This document shows, one piece after another, positions 47,748 to 61,500 of a stretch of DNA of 64,000 bases; the stretch's first letter is position 1; each line of letters opens with the position of its first letter. Under the pieces are notes generated by a model, which was not told the DNA's origin, did no database searches, and worked only from the letters and a program-made list of their open reading frames with translations. The DNA is from Phycomyces nitens (Eukaryota > Mucoromycota > Mucoromycetes > Mucorales > Phycomycetaceae). A program made the position numbers and the translations under genes. The stretch spans positions 3,658,001 to 3,722,000 of the forward strand of contig JAHRBC010000002.1 of the NCBI GenBank assembly GCA_022702545.1, given 5' to 3'.

Positions 47748-49758
47748 TTACAAGAAGGTCTTGACGTGGGTCTCGCAGATGCTGCGGAGCTTGGCATCCA
47801 ACTCCTTGGAGATGACACCCTTGGAGCGGATCTCATCGAGCTCGGCCTGGTGCTGGGTCTTGACGTAGCTGACAAAGTCCTTCTCCCAGTCGACAACCTT
47901 ACCGACGGGCAACTTGTCGAGGAAACCGTTGACACCGGCAAACACAATGGGGACCTGGACCTCAATGGAGAGAGGAGTGTACTGGGGCTGCTTGAGGAGC
48001 TCAGTGAGACGGGCACCACGGTTCAGCAAGAACTGGGTGGAGGCATCGAGATCAGAACCAAACTGGGCAAAGGCAGCAACTTCACGGTACTGGGCCAAGA
48101 AAAGCTTGAGGGAACCAGCGACCTGCTTCATGGCCTTGGTCTGGGCAGCGGAACCGACACGGGAGACGGACAAACCGACGTTAATGGCGGGACGGACACC
48201 CTTGAAGAAGAGCTCGGCTTCCAAGAAGATCTGACCATCAGTGATGGAAATGACGTTGGTAGGAATGTAGGCAGACACATCACCACCCTGGGTCTCAATG
48301 ATGGGAAGGGCGGTCATGGAACCGTAACCGAAAGCCTTGTTCATCTTGGCAGCACGCTCCAAAAGACGGGAGTGGAGGTAGAAAACATCACCGGGGTAGG
48401 CCTCACGACCGGGGGGACGACGAAGCAAAAGGGACATTTGACGGTAAGCAACGGCCTGCTTGGACAAATCATCGTAGATGATGAGGGAGTGGCGACCGTT
48501 GTCACGGAACCATTCACCAAAGGCAGCACCAGAGAAGGGAGCGAGGTACTGGAGAGGGGCGGCCTCAGAGGCAGTGGCAGCAACGACAATGGTGTACTTC
48601 ATGGCGTCGTTCTCCTCGAGGGTACGGACCAACTGGGCAACAGTGGAACGCTTCTGACCGACGGCAACGTAGATGCAGTAAAGCTTCTTGGACTCATCGG
48701 AACCGTTGTTCCAGTTCTTCTGGTTGAGAATGGTGTCGAGAGCGACAGCGGTCTTACCGGTCTGACGATCACCAATGATCAACTCACGCTGACCACGACC
48801 GATGGGAACCATGGAATCAACAGACTTGATACCAGTCTGCATGGGCTCGTTGACAGAGTGACGGGGCAAAATGCCGGGAGCCTTGACCTGGACACGCGAA
48901 CGGCCAACGGTCTCAAGAGGACCCTTACCATCAATGGGGTTACCGAGGGCATCGACAACACGACCCAAGATACCAGGACCAACGGGAACATCGACAATGG
49001 CACCGGTACGCTTGACAGTGTCACCTTCCTTGATCAAACGATCGTTACCAAAGACGACAATACCGACGTTGTCGGCTTCCAAGTTGAGGGCCATACCCTA
49101 ATCATACAAAGGATCAATATCCAATTCGTGATACCAACATTTAAACTACAATCTGTTTTCTAGTTTTCTAATAGTAATAATAAGTACCTTGAGACCGCTG
49201 GAGAACTCAACCATCTCCTCAGCCTGGACGTTCTTCAAACCATAGACACGGGCAATACCGTCACCAATGGACAAGACGCGACCAGTCTCCTGGAGATCGA
49301 CATCAGCAGAGGCACCGAGGATGCGCTGCTCGAGGATAGAAGAGACCTCGGCGGTGGAGGGCTTGGAGGAAGCATAACGGGCAGCCTGGGCAACAACACC
49401 GAGGTTGAGGCGGGCCTATACAATAGAAAGAAACAAGGTTAATATAAATTATATGTATATTTGGATATCATTTTGCAATATATTGTTTGGCGTATATTGG
49501 AGCGCTTTTCTAGAGCGTTTTTGGTGGTCTTTGGTTTGTTATTGAGGTTTTCTGGTAATTTCGATTTTTCTGCCATGTTTTTTTGGCATTTACTGATTAT
49601 ACTGTCATCATTGTCGTTGTTTATTTTTCTTCTTCTAGGGACTTTGGCCTCTATGTAACATTAACAAATATTAAAATACTCACAGCAGGTGCAATACCGC
49701 GGGAGACGGCAGCAACTGACAATGGGCGAGCAACACGAGCAGCAATGTTTCTAAGCAT
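47748..49758 (-). CDS. ATP1: F1Fo ATP synthase subunit alpha, mitochondrial
   Basis: Non-catalytic nucleotide-binding subunit of the F1 head of mitochondrial ATP synthase. Exons 49684-49758, 49188-49415 and 47748-49097 give 550 residues, normal for the family. [21 protein letters not shown] is a basic amphipathic presequence. Motifs include [19 protein letters not shown], Walker [25 protein letters not shown] and the alpha signature [17 protein letters not shown]. Codon use is strongly biased to C-ending and GGT/GTC/AAG-type codons, unlike neighbouring genes, as expected for a very highly expressed gene. This bias leaves a 465-codon antisense frame open (47766-49163), which I treat as a shadow. 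Confidence 0.97.
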
Positions 49759-50807
49759 GATGTCAACGGTAGTGATTGTGCAAGTATGAAGACAGACTCT
49801 GCAGTCAAATATTTTTTCTTTTTTGACTAAATTTTCTCGTTTTTTTTCCCCTGGAATCAACGACATGCAATGAAATTCATTACCCGCCATATGATGTTGC
49901 GTCACTGTAAAACGTGGCTTGACCTTGATTATTGCTCTTGTAAGCGATGTATGTAGTAGAATATGTACAAAATAGATATTGGATTAGATCTAATATATGC
50001 GAACCATTCATTTGATTTGGGAGGGTATTCGAAGAGCAACAATTTTCAAAAATAAATAATTGTTGTCAAAGGCATCTTTTGGCTTTTCTTTTAGAGATTT
50101 TATGGTCGTCAAATGAGTGAATAAAGAATATTCTTTATTGGGAGCAAGATATTCAATTGAACTTATACTTGGGCAAAGTTGGATATGAAAGGGCAATGTA
50201 TAACTGTCGCTTTCTATTCTCTTGAAGCTATAAAATGCAAATATAAACCCATAATTTATTTACTCGCTATATCAACCTTGTAAGATCACTAAGACAAAGT
50301 GTTTATGGTCGCTCTGTAGCCATCTATACACCTATTATTGGTTTTATTTGGCCAGTAAAAGTGTCGAGGTATGATTTCTTCGAGAAAGGTATACGCAAAA
50401 TTAATAGTATATCGTCAATTCATGCATAGTCTATCATTCTATACCATCATGTTAATGTTTTAAAGTAACCAAGTTGATAAATGAATAGCTTATATAGAAG
50501 CTCACTAGTCAAACAAGGCTTCTATTTTACAATCAGAGAAAATATATTGGAGCTTGTATGTTTTGAGGTTTCATTTTATTGTTAAGAATATGTCTGGGTG
50601 GAAACCGTTAAGACATATTTAATAACTATATATTTAAAGAAATAAGATGCATCAAATAATTTTAGTTTTACTGCGAGTACCAATGGGCAATGGTCAAAAA
50701 GACATAAAGCACTCTCATTAGTTCGTTCAGTAAAATATTATCAGCATAAAAAGCATTCGAGGGATATATAAAGACGTACCAGACATTCTAAGCATAGGAA
50801 AAGAATA
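49759..50807. other. Intergenic: ATP1 promoter to palindrome
   Basis: 1.05 kb of AT-rich DNA. It serves as upstream region of ATP1 on the minus strand. No gene or clear motif was seen. Confidence 0.5.
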
Positions 50808-51711
50808 TTAAATTGATGTGAATAAAGTCAACGTATTTTTTCAAATTGCATGAAACCTTGACATAAATATACATCTTTTTAGCTGATATAAACCATAAGT
50901 AATGAAAGACATGTGCATATATGCGTCTAAAGGTTTCATTAGTGCTCATACGGCTCATACTAGCTGATAAGTTTTCGAATATTCTATGACAGTAGCAACA
51001 AATCTGTTCCAACTTGTTTACATGTATAATCCAAATACATCTTTAGCAATGTTGCCATTATATATCATTGCTTTGGATTTTATCCAGGTGTGCTCCACAC
51101 GAAATTATTGCCAACCCTGCATACTATAGCTCTGGTCTTGTCATTATAGATCACAATGTTCAATTGGCGATTACAATGTCAAGGCCTTGTGTAAAGCTTT
51201 ATGAGATTCTTGATATGCTCTTTAAAAACGTTATCTTTCTTGATTGTTCTAGCTATTAATACTTGAATTGCCTTTGTAATGGTATCTAATGTTGCGATTG
51301 ACCCATTGCGCAGAATGAGCCTTTAAACTATGAGATTATCATTATATTCCAAAAGAAAATGCCTTTCTTTGCATATACCTAGTAAGGACAGTATAATTTT
51401 TCTCTTTTCTGTATATTACTTGTTTCCGTAGTATATCGCGCATCGTTTTTTCATTGTAATCTTGGCTTTCAGGTAATTGTTAAGGTTGATCTTGTTTTAA
51501 TAGTCACGATGCTTTTTGTGGAATGTAAAAACAATTAAACATGAAGAAAAGAGAATATAATAAATATAATAATTTTATTCAAAATACCCTAGTACGCAAA
51601 ATACATTGAATTAATCAAGGTAAAAGTACAACGGCTTTGCATGTATTACGCTCACTTAATCGATATATTAAAGTTAATGCTGGTATCGGGCATTTAAAAT
51701 CGCTATTAAGA

Positions 51712-51905
51712 ATGGGATTTTTTGTCTGATGAAATATTAAGATTTCGGACGGAATTACGATGAATTAATTGATGTCCCTGCTATTTTGGCAGTAAGGTGA
51801 AATAAATCATGGTATACTATTACTATTTGTTTTTGATCAGTTGGATAAAATAAAACATTATATTTTGTAATATATTTAAAACAAGGGATAAAATAGATAA
51901 AAAAG
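51712..51905 (+). repeat. Tandem unit 1 inside the left arm
   Basis: About 195-bp unit whose first 120 bp (TGGGATTTTTTGTCTGATG, then ATTTCGGACGGAATTACGAT and on to GGTATACTATTACTATTTG) are repeated with few changes in the next unit. Confidence 0.85.
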
Positions 51906-51906
51906 A

Positions 51907-52091
51907 GTGGGATTTTTCGTCTTGAAAATTATTAAGGTTTCGGACGGAATTACGATGAATTAATGAACATCCCTGCTATTTTGGCAGTAAAGTGAAATAA
52001 ATCATGGTATACTATTACTATTTGTTCTTAAATATTTGGATAATACAACTAATGACATACTGAAACAGATCGAAAAAGGGGTAATAAAAAA
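51907..52091 (+). repeat. Tandem unit 2 inside the left arm
   Basis: Second, slightly diverged copy (TGGGATTTTTCGTCTTGAAA, then GTTTCGGACGGAATTACGAT and on). Similarity falls off after about 125 bp towards the centre of the palindrome. Mirror copies lie at about 52231-52354 and 52428-52549 in the right arm. Confidence 0.85.
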
Positions 52092-52169
52092 ATAAAATTT
52101 TCTCGTATTTTTTCATCATTTATTAACAAATATAGGTATAATGAACCCTTTTTTAGTTTTTTTTATTCA
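52092..52169. repeat. Asymmetric spacer at the palindrome centre
   Basis: About 78 bp of unique, A/T-rich sequence (poly-T and poly-A blocks) that is not symmetric. It separates the two arms and would form the loop of a hairpin. Confidence 0.85.
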
Positions 52170-53455
52170 TTTTTTATTACCCCTTTTTCGATCTTTTTCA
52201 GTATGTCATTAGTTGTATTATCCAAATATTTAAGAACAAATAGTAATAGTATACCATGATTTATTTCACTTTACTGCCAAAATAGCAGGGATGTTCATTA
52301 ATTCATCGTAATTCCGTCCGAAACCTTAATAATTTTCAAGACGAAAAATCCCACTCTTTTTTATCTATTTTATCCCTTGTTTTAAATATATTACAAAATA
52401 TAATGTTTTATTTTATCCAACTGATCAAAAACAAATAGTAATAGTATACCATGATTTATTTCACCTTACTGCCAAAATAGCAGGGACATCAATTAATTCA
52501 TCGTAATTCCGTCCGAAATCTTAATATTTCATCAGACAAAAAATCCCATTCTTAATAGCGATTTTAAATGCCCGATACCAGCATTAACTTTAATATATCG
52601 ATTAAGTGAGCGTAATACATGCAAAGCCGTTGTACTTTTACCTTGATTAATTCAATGTATTTTGCGTACTAGGGTATTTTGAATAAAATTATTATATTTA
52701 TTATATTCTCTTTTCTTCATGTTTAATTGTTTTTACATTCCACAAAAAGCATCGTGACTATTAAAACAAGATCAACCTTAACAATTACCTGAAAGCCAAG
52801 ATTACAATGAAAAAAAACGATGCGCGATATACTACGGAAACAAGTAATATACAGAAAAGAGAAAAATTATACTGTCCTTACTAGGTATATGCAAAGAAAG
52901 GCATTTTCTTTTGGAATATAATGATAATCTCATAGTTTAAAGGCTCATTCTGCGCAATGGGTCAATCGCAACATTAGATACCATTACAAAGGCAATTCAA
53001 GTATTAATAGCTAGAACAATCAAGAAAGATAACGTTTTTAAAGAGCATATCAAGAATCTCATAAAGCTTTACACAAGGCCTTGACATTGTAATCGCCAAT
53101 TGAACATTGTGATCTATAATGACAAGACCAGAGCTATAGTATGCAGGGTTGGCAATAATTTCGTGTGGAGCACACCTGGATAAAATCCAAAGCAATGATA
53201 TATAATGGCAACATTGCTAAAGATGTATTTGGATTATACATGTAAACAAGTTGGAACAGATTTGTTGCTACTGTCATAGAATATTCGAAAACTTATCAGC
53301 TAGTATGAGCCGTATGAGCACTAATGAAACCTTTAGACGCATATACGCACATGTCTTTCATTACTTATGGTTTATATCAGCTAAAAAGATGTATATTTAT
53401 GTCAAGGTTTCATGCAATTTGAAAAAATACGTTGACTTTATTCATATCAATTTAA
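52170..53455 (-). repeat. Right arm of the 2.65-kb palindrome
   Basis: 1,286 bp, reverse complement of 50808-52091 with only a few differences. The match ends at about 53455 (TTTAATA before CGATATTCAG). Flanks outside both arms share nothing obvious. Confidence 0.95.
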
Positions 53456-55916
<2,461 letters not shown>

Positions 55917-57084
55917 TACTTTTTATATATAATTCTACTTGCACAACCATTGCTTTGTTTTCTTTATTCTCTTTATTAATTATACGTCCATACCATCTTA
56001 ATAAATAACAAGACAATTATCCTGATGTTTTCTGGTGATTTTTTTTGGGAAAAACAGATCTTGTTGGGATTTGATCCTCGTATTACTTTCCACAAGAATC
56101 TTGAATGATACCTGTATTGTCATCTATTCAATATCCTTTTAGGCCAAGATATCAGCTAGCAATCTTTTGATCAAATTGAGTCATTTCTATAAAGTATAGA
56201 TGCATGCGCTCTGCTTGGATAGTAATATTCACAAGGAACTCATAGTAGATTTTATACATTGACTAGTAAGATAAAGAGTCGGACGGCCTGTAATGAATAA
56301 ACATGATACCTTTCAAGACTAATTACAAACGACAGATTGAGTTTGTGTAGAAAAACCTTTACCACATAAGCAATGATACTACTCTTAAAGATATGTGCTA
56401 TAGTATTGGCAGTAAAGACAAATGTATCCTTTTATAGAACATCGCGGGTCTGTAGATGAGCAGGTTATTCCGGTACTCTATTAGGATCCATTTTAAATAT
56501 ATTAAGCTTTGTACTCCTGTTTGACTTTTGACTTTATTATCTTTTACTACTCAATTAGTAAACATATCCTATTACTTACCATTCAAATATCTTGAAACTC
56601 CTTTCCTTTGATGAACTCAGTTTTACACGATCAAAGAAATAGATTGCTACCCTACTAATAATAGTTAATATATACAGTACACCAGCCAATAATCTTAAAA
56701 ACCAAAACAGAAACATGTGGTTTGCAAAGGGTACAAGGATTTTTTAACAAGATCGAGTATGAAAAGGAATACTTGGAAGGAATAGACCGCAAACGTATTA
56801 GCAACTAATGAATTTGCACTGTTTACAATCATTCATATATGTTTCTCAGTCATCACAATTTATTTATTATGAATAATAAGAAAGTAATTAAGTAACTGCA
56901 ATTCACATACATCTACTACAAGATCAATAATAAAAAGTTGTGAAATTGATAAATTATGGACAAATACTTATCCATACTTTTTAGCTATTAGATTAAAATT
57001 AAGAAAAATGGGCCTTCTTTTTTGCAATACAACAGAGGAGCATAATACTGAGAGTGGGAAAGAAAGCCATTTTAAAGAATATTC
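55917..57084. other. AT-rich intergenic region
   Basis: 1.17 kb between the convergent ERG1 and small-secreted-peptide genes. No gene or RNA was recognised. Confidence 0.5.
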
Positions 57085-57331
57085 TTATTGGTCCTGGGAG
57101 ACATCGTTCTTGCGATGGTTGTTGGAAACCTTGCCACCCTCAAAAAAGTTATTCAACTGGAAAATATCAAAAATGTTAGGTATTACAGTAGCAATTGGCC
57201 AATAAAATACAAATACTTACGAGTCCAGTGGTAGAACCATCACTTCCGACATCCTTGACAGCCTGGGAGTCTTCGGCAGACACAACAGCGGCAATAAGGG
57301 CAACAATGGCAACGATGTAGGTGAACTTCAT
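57085..57331 (-). CDS. Small secreted peptide, 60 residues
   Basis: Two exons (57221-57331 and 57085-57156) split by a 64-bp GT-AG intron. The first encodes a clear signal peptide, MKFTYIVAIVALIAAVVSA, followed by EDSQAVKDVGSDGSTTGL. The second adds LNNFFEGGKVSNNHRKND and VSQDQ before TAA. After signal cleavage the product would be about 41 residues, hydrophilic, without Cys. Codons in exon 1 are strongly biased (GTT, GCC, AAG, ACC), and a TATA box sits 75 bp upstream, suggesting high expression. I recognise no family. It could be a secreted effector-like or wall-associated peptide, or the propeptide of a signalling peptide. Confidence 0.75.
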
Positions 57332-57405
57332 AGTGGATGATTGGAGTTTGTTGTTTAGAGAATCAAAGAAAGGATAATACTTTTTTCAGAGACTATCCAA
57401 GGCTG

Positions 57406-57413
57406 CTTATATA
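57406..57413 (-). promoter_or_regulatory. TATA box of the small secreted peptide gene
   Basis: TATATAAG on the minus strand, about 75 bp upstream of the ATG at 57331. Confidence 0.6.
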
Positions 57414-59041
57414 GTAAACTTGGATCCAACAAACAGCGTCCCAAATGCCTGTTGTCCCCTATTCAAAGGTCATAGTATTAGGCATCGAGCTATTTACTAT
57501 CCTCCTTTCTACTCCTGTATCGTTCTCAATTCTCGATTAAAATAGTCTTCTATAGCATCAAGACAGAGAAAAAAAAAGGGCTTGCTGTGATAAATGTAGT
57601 ACAACACCTTCACCCTTACTGCTGTCTTGCTTTTTTTTCGGTTTTGATTGACGATCATGATTTGCAGGAGAGCAGACAAGATATTTTAGTTTTGAGTGTA
57701 TATGGGATGGATTTTCACGTCAGAATATAGCCCAATACGAACAAATAAACGGTAGTAAATAAACCCTGGTGTTATTGCCAGAAACAAATTCAGTTGATCA
57801 ACCCAGATATTCTCTATTTGACGTTTGGAATACCAAGCAATGCCAGGCCCACGCTTTCTTTACTGCCCTTTCTCTCATTGGCGCAGATGTCTCCTTCAAA
57901 ATAAAGAGGCTAATTCTGATATGCAAGTATAGCTAGGGGATCAGGCATAACCAAGGGTGACCAGGACTTTTTTTTTGCTGCTACTGAATAATAGACTCGG
58001 CACCCTTTTGTCAGTCTGTTTGTTACATTTATTTAGTCGAGTTACTTTAGGGTATAAAATTTTACGTTCATTACTCCTTGATTTCCATGATTTTGTTTTG
58101 TTTTGTGTTTTGTAGGTATAACAAACATGAGAGCTTGACATGATTTTCAGGAGAAATAAAGAGGTACATTGAAAATAAAAAAAGGATAGACATGAAGAAT
58201 ATTTAGACAATTGTGAGAATAGACCAATATGTGTATTTTGTACGTGTATCTATCTTGTAGTCATCAAATAGATTCTATTTGGCCTAGTGATTATAGTCAT
58301 TTAGAAAGTTTTATTCAAATGCTACGCTGACATAAATCAGTTTGACAAATGCACAAAAAAAAGTGCTCCTCCCCTTTTAAGGCATCGTCCATGCGGTGAT
58401 GTGCATGTCCAGAGAGACACAAGGATGTAGAAAGTTCCGGTTCTCCAGAATATACACACACATATATACATATACATATATATCTAATCCAATAAAAACA
58501 CAGTTCATGATCAGAGAGTGGTGTGTGCTTTGCGGAACGTGTTTTACTATTGTGCCCTCTAGTTATCAGTATATGATTATTTTGATAATTACAAGGATAT
58601 TTAGGGAGTCCGATAAGATTATGGACTAGAATAGATGATCAAGAACAAAATACACATAGATTCTCATGAAAATCTATCAAGCATATCCAGAAACCCTTTG
58701 GATCTTTCTATTATTCTGCCGTGGTACAATACCTTTACAATCGTATCAATTGAGTGTATTAAAATGTAACATTGGTACTTGTGAGCAAGTAATATGGCTT
58801 GATAATCATCTTTTGTTTTCATAATCTACAGAGGCCGTATCACACAAATCTCACTATTATTATCATTATTTTTAAAAATTATTGAAATATAACAATAAAT
58901 CCAATTCTTTAAAGATGACCATGAGAATCTTGGGGGGTTTCTTTTTAAAAAAAGAAAGAAGTTTTAATAAATGATGGAGGGTATGACTATGTTATATGTA
59001 TTTACAGAGATATATATTGTATGAATTGAGATTTTGTGTGC
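57414..59041. other. AT-rich intergenic region
   Basis: 1.6 kb upstream of the secreted peptide gene and 3' of the peptidase gene. A CA/TA-rich stretch lies at about 58451-58482. The 89-codon minus-strand frame at 57941-58210 has no recognised features and is not called. Confidence 0.5.
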
Positions 59042-60665
59042 CTATAGAATATCTGCCAAGGCTAGGTCGGATAACTGGCGGCCAGCCATGATATCTTCAA
59101 TCTCCCTGACTGTCTTGGGAGCATTTGTTAGGTTCTCATGGCCATCTTTTGTGATCAGGACAGTGTCTTCGATACGAACGCCGCCTACAACACGATACCG
59201 ACGGATAACATCGAGATCAAAAAAGGGTTCGTAGCCAGGGTATTGTGTCCAGGTATCAAGCATGGTATCATTAAAGTACAACCCTGGCTCAACTGTCACA
59301 ATCATATTAGCTTCGAGGGGTCTTCCTTTAAGAAAATTCGTCAAATATCCACCACTATCCACTCTCTTTAGATGTAAGTCTGGCAATTGGCTATACAGAT
59401 TCAAATGAGTATCATTACTTGCAAATCTCGACTTACCCTTCCACATCATGAACATCTAATCCAACCGAGTGTCCAAGACCTAGGTAGATGGTTAGGTGGG
59501 ATATTTGGACTGATATCTTACCATGAATAAAAAATGCATGTGGAATACCCATGTCCAGCAGTTGATCCATTTCTCCAACCAATATACCAATACTAATCAG
59601 CTCCTTGCAGAGTACTTGAATAACATGTCTCTCCAAATCAGACCACATTGCACCAGGTCTTAGCCTAGAAAGGACAGACTAAAATAAGATGGTAAGCAAC
59701 AGACTATAAATATCCACAAGTGTATCTACCTCTTGCATCTTCAAGACGATATTGTATATGGTTTTTGCCTCTGCAGAAAAGACCCCCGTTGCAGGAAATG
59801 TTCTTGTCACATCGCTGCCATAGCAACCGCGCTCTCCTCCTGCATCCACAAGCACAAGTGTGTGTGGGCCCGAGGGAATGATTTGATTGTTTCTGGTATA
59901 ATGCAAGGTCGTCGAGCGTGGCCCAGAAGCTATAATTGGGATGTAGGCCTGTCTGGACATTCCGTTCCGTGAACAGATCCAGCGAAAAAGGCCTTCGAGA
60001 TGGGATTCTGGAAGACCTGGTCTTGTATGTTGCATGAGTGCCGTGTGGGCTTGAGAAGATCCATAGACGGCCAGCCGAATAGTTTCGATTTCCCAGGGGA
60101 ACTTTTTCAATCTTGCTTCATTAAGAGCGTCCCGTAGATATGTGGTACTGAGCTGCTTGTCTGTTATTCCGGCAGAATAGAGTGCCTGTTTATCGGTTGT
60201 GTCCAATATATGAATCGTGGTAGGGTCTAGGTTGGTAAGGAGGGCCGGAAGATCATCCTCACTGACAATTTCATCAGCATCGTATTTTTGAAGTAATTCA
60301 TCCGGGCTATCGGGTGATCCATTCCACACAATGTCATTCTCAGGAATAGTAGGTGGGACCAGATAGACTTTATTGGTCTCTAGATCTACGACGACATGAA
60401 ACCCTGGCTCATCTACGCCTGTATTTCACTTGTGAATCCATGGAAACGAGTCATGTAACCAATTACCTGTTAGATAATAAAAATGGCTTTCCTGGCGAAA
60501 ATCGAGCTCAATATCGGTATCGTTTCGTACTGCAGCCACTTGGCCACGGTGATAGATAATTGCACGCTGCTTTTGATCTGTTTCCATTAGAGTTCTTACT
60601 CGAAGACAATGCTGGCGAGTTGTGACCATGGGCGGACGAGTGAGAGTCAAAGGGTAGGGAGACAT
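59042..60665 (-). CDS. M24B prolidase / Xaa-Pro peptidase
   Basis: Metallopeptidase that splits Xaa-Pro bonds (prolidase or aminopeptidase P type; fungal PEPP group). The start is [20 protein letters not shown]; the stop is at 59042. The N-terminal AMP_N domain shows HFYYLTG-(G)[19 protein letters not shown] and a long helical domain. The catalytic pita-bread domain has ligands in order: Asp in [22 protein letters not shown] (two Asp), His in [13 protein letters not shown], Glu in [11 protein letters not shown] and Glu in [11 protein letters not shown]. About six exons. No signal peptide is seen, so it is likely cytosolic. Exact substrate preference cannot be read from the sequence. Confidence 0.92.
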
Positions 60666-61500
60666 GATAAAAAATATCGAGATATTATTTGTATTAAAAC
60701 AAAAAGAAGAGGTCGATATTTGCCTATAATCGCTTTTCTTTTATATCTTTACACGAAATACCAAGATCTGCTGACGACCACAAAGTACTCAGAATAAAAT
60801 AGGTCTCCGTCTATGAAGGACGCACGAAAAAAAAAAGATATATTTTGTGGTTGTAGAAATCGTGTTCGGCGTTTAGTGTCTCATAGGATTGGATAGAAGC
60901 CGTGTAACATATATAGGTTTCAAGAGGACGTCTCTTGTCAGAATTAAATGCAAATATAACAATACAGAACCATGGGCTAAAATACCAGGTTTCTAAACCT
61001 CCAAGCGACTCTCAATTGGCACAAGGCTGGTTGTGAGGCTCGGGAAGATGAATATAACTAGGTCTGGACGGGAAGCCGTCTTGTTATGGAGCATTGACTT
61101 CATATCTTCGGCTCTTTAGGCCTTTTTGGGTGCTTTAATTGAAAGACTAGAGAGTTTGAATAAGCCCTGGGATTTGGATTTATCTGAATTACCACTAGCT
61201 GGCACGTGGCTTGGAATATGACATATAATGTAGCTTATAAATAACTGGAGATATTAAAAGGACATCTTTGTTTGGCTACTTGGTAGAGTGCTACAATGTA
61301 ATAATATGTTTAAAAATTGGCTGACAACTGACATGCGGGTTCAATCGGGGGTTATACATCCTTTTGTGCTGTGTATAATTTGTTGTTTATTAGAGTTGAT
61401 TTGGGAACGCAACATACGCCCTCCCACTTTATATGGCATATGTCTTGACCACGTGTATGTATAAGATTCAAGCCCTCAAGACCATCTTGTACGCCAGCCA
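60666..61500. other. Intergenic region
   Basis: 835 bp between the PLD gene 3' end and the peptidase start. A CACGTG lies at 61451-61456. No gene was recognised. Confidence 0.45.

Larger units (their letters stand above)
50808..52091 (+). repeat. Left arm of a 2.65-kb palindrome
   Basis: 1,284 bp that recur almost exactly, reverse-complemented, at 52170-53455. Landmark: the frame at 51068-51259 is identical to the one at 53004-53195. Differences seen include a 2-nt homopolymer length change (six T near 51446 against eight A near 52810), one substitution near 52067 and one near 50819. The arm carries a degenerate tandem repeat (see separate entries). No terminal target-site duplication was found. 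Confidence 0.95.

Noticed and set aside
47766..49163. Plus-strand 465-codon ORF as a gene
   Set aside because: It lies wholly antisense to ATP1, has no start context, domain or splice structure, and is explained by ATP1 codon bias.
57941..58210. 89-codon minus-strand ORF
   Set aside because: Low-complexity Ser/Lys content, no recognised motif and no regulatory support.
61264..61365. Possible tRNA (TGGCTACTTGGTAGAG as A box, GGGTTCAATCGGGG as B box)
   Set aside because: The T-arm flanks (GCGGG and GGGGG) do not pair, the D arm does not fold normally, and no acceptor stem could be made.
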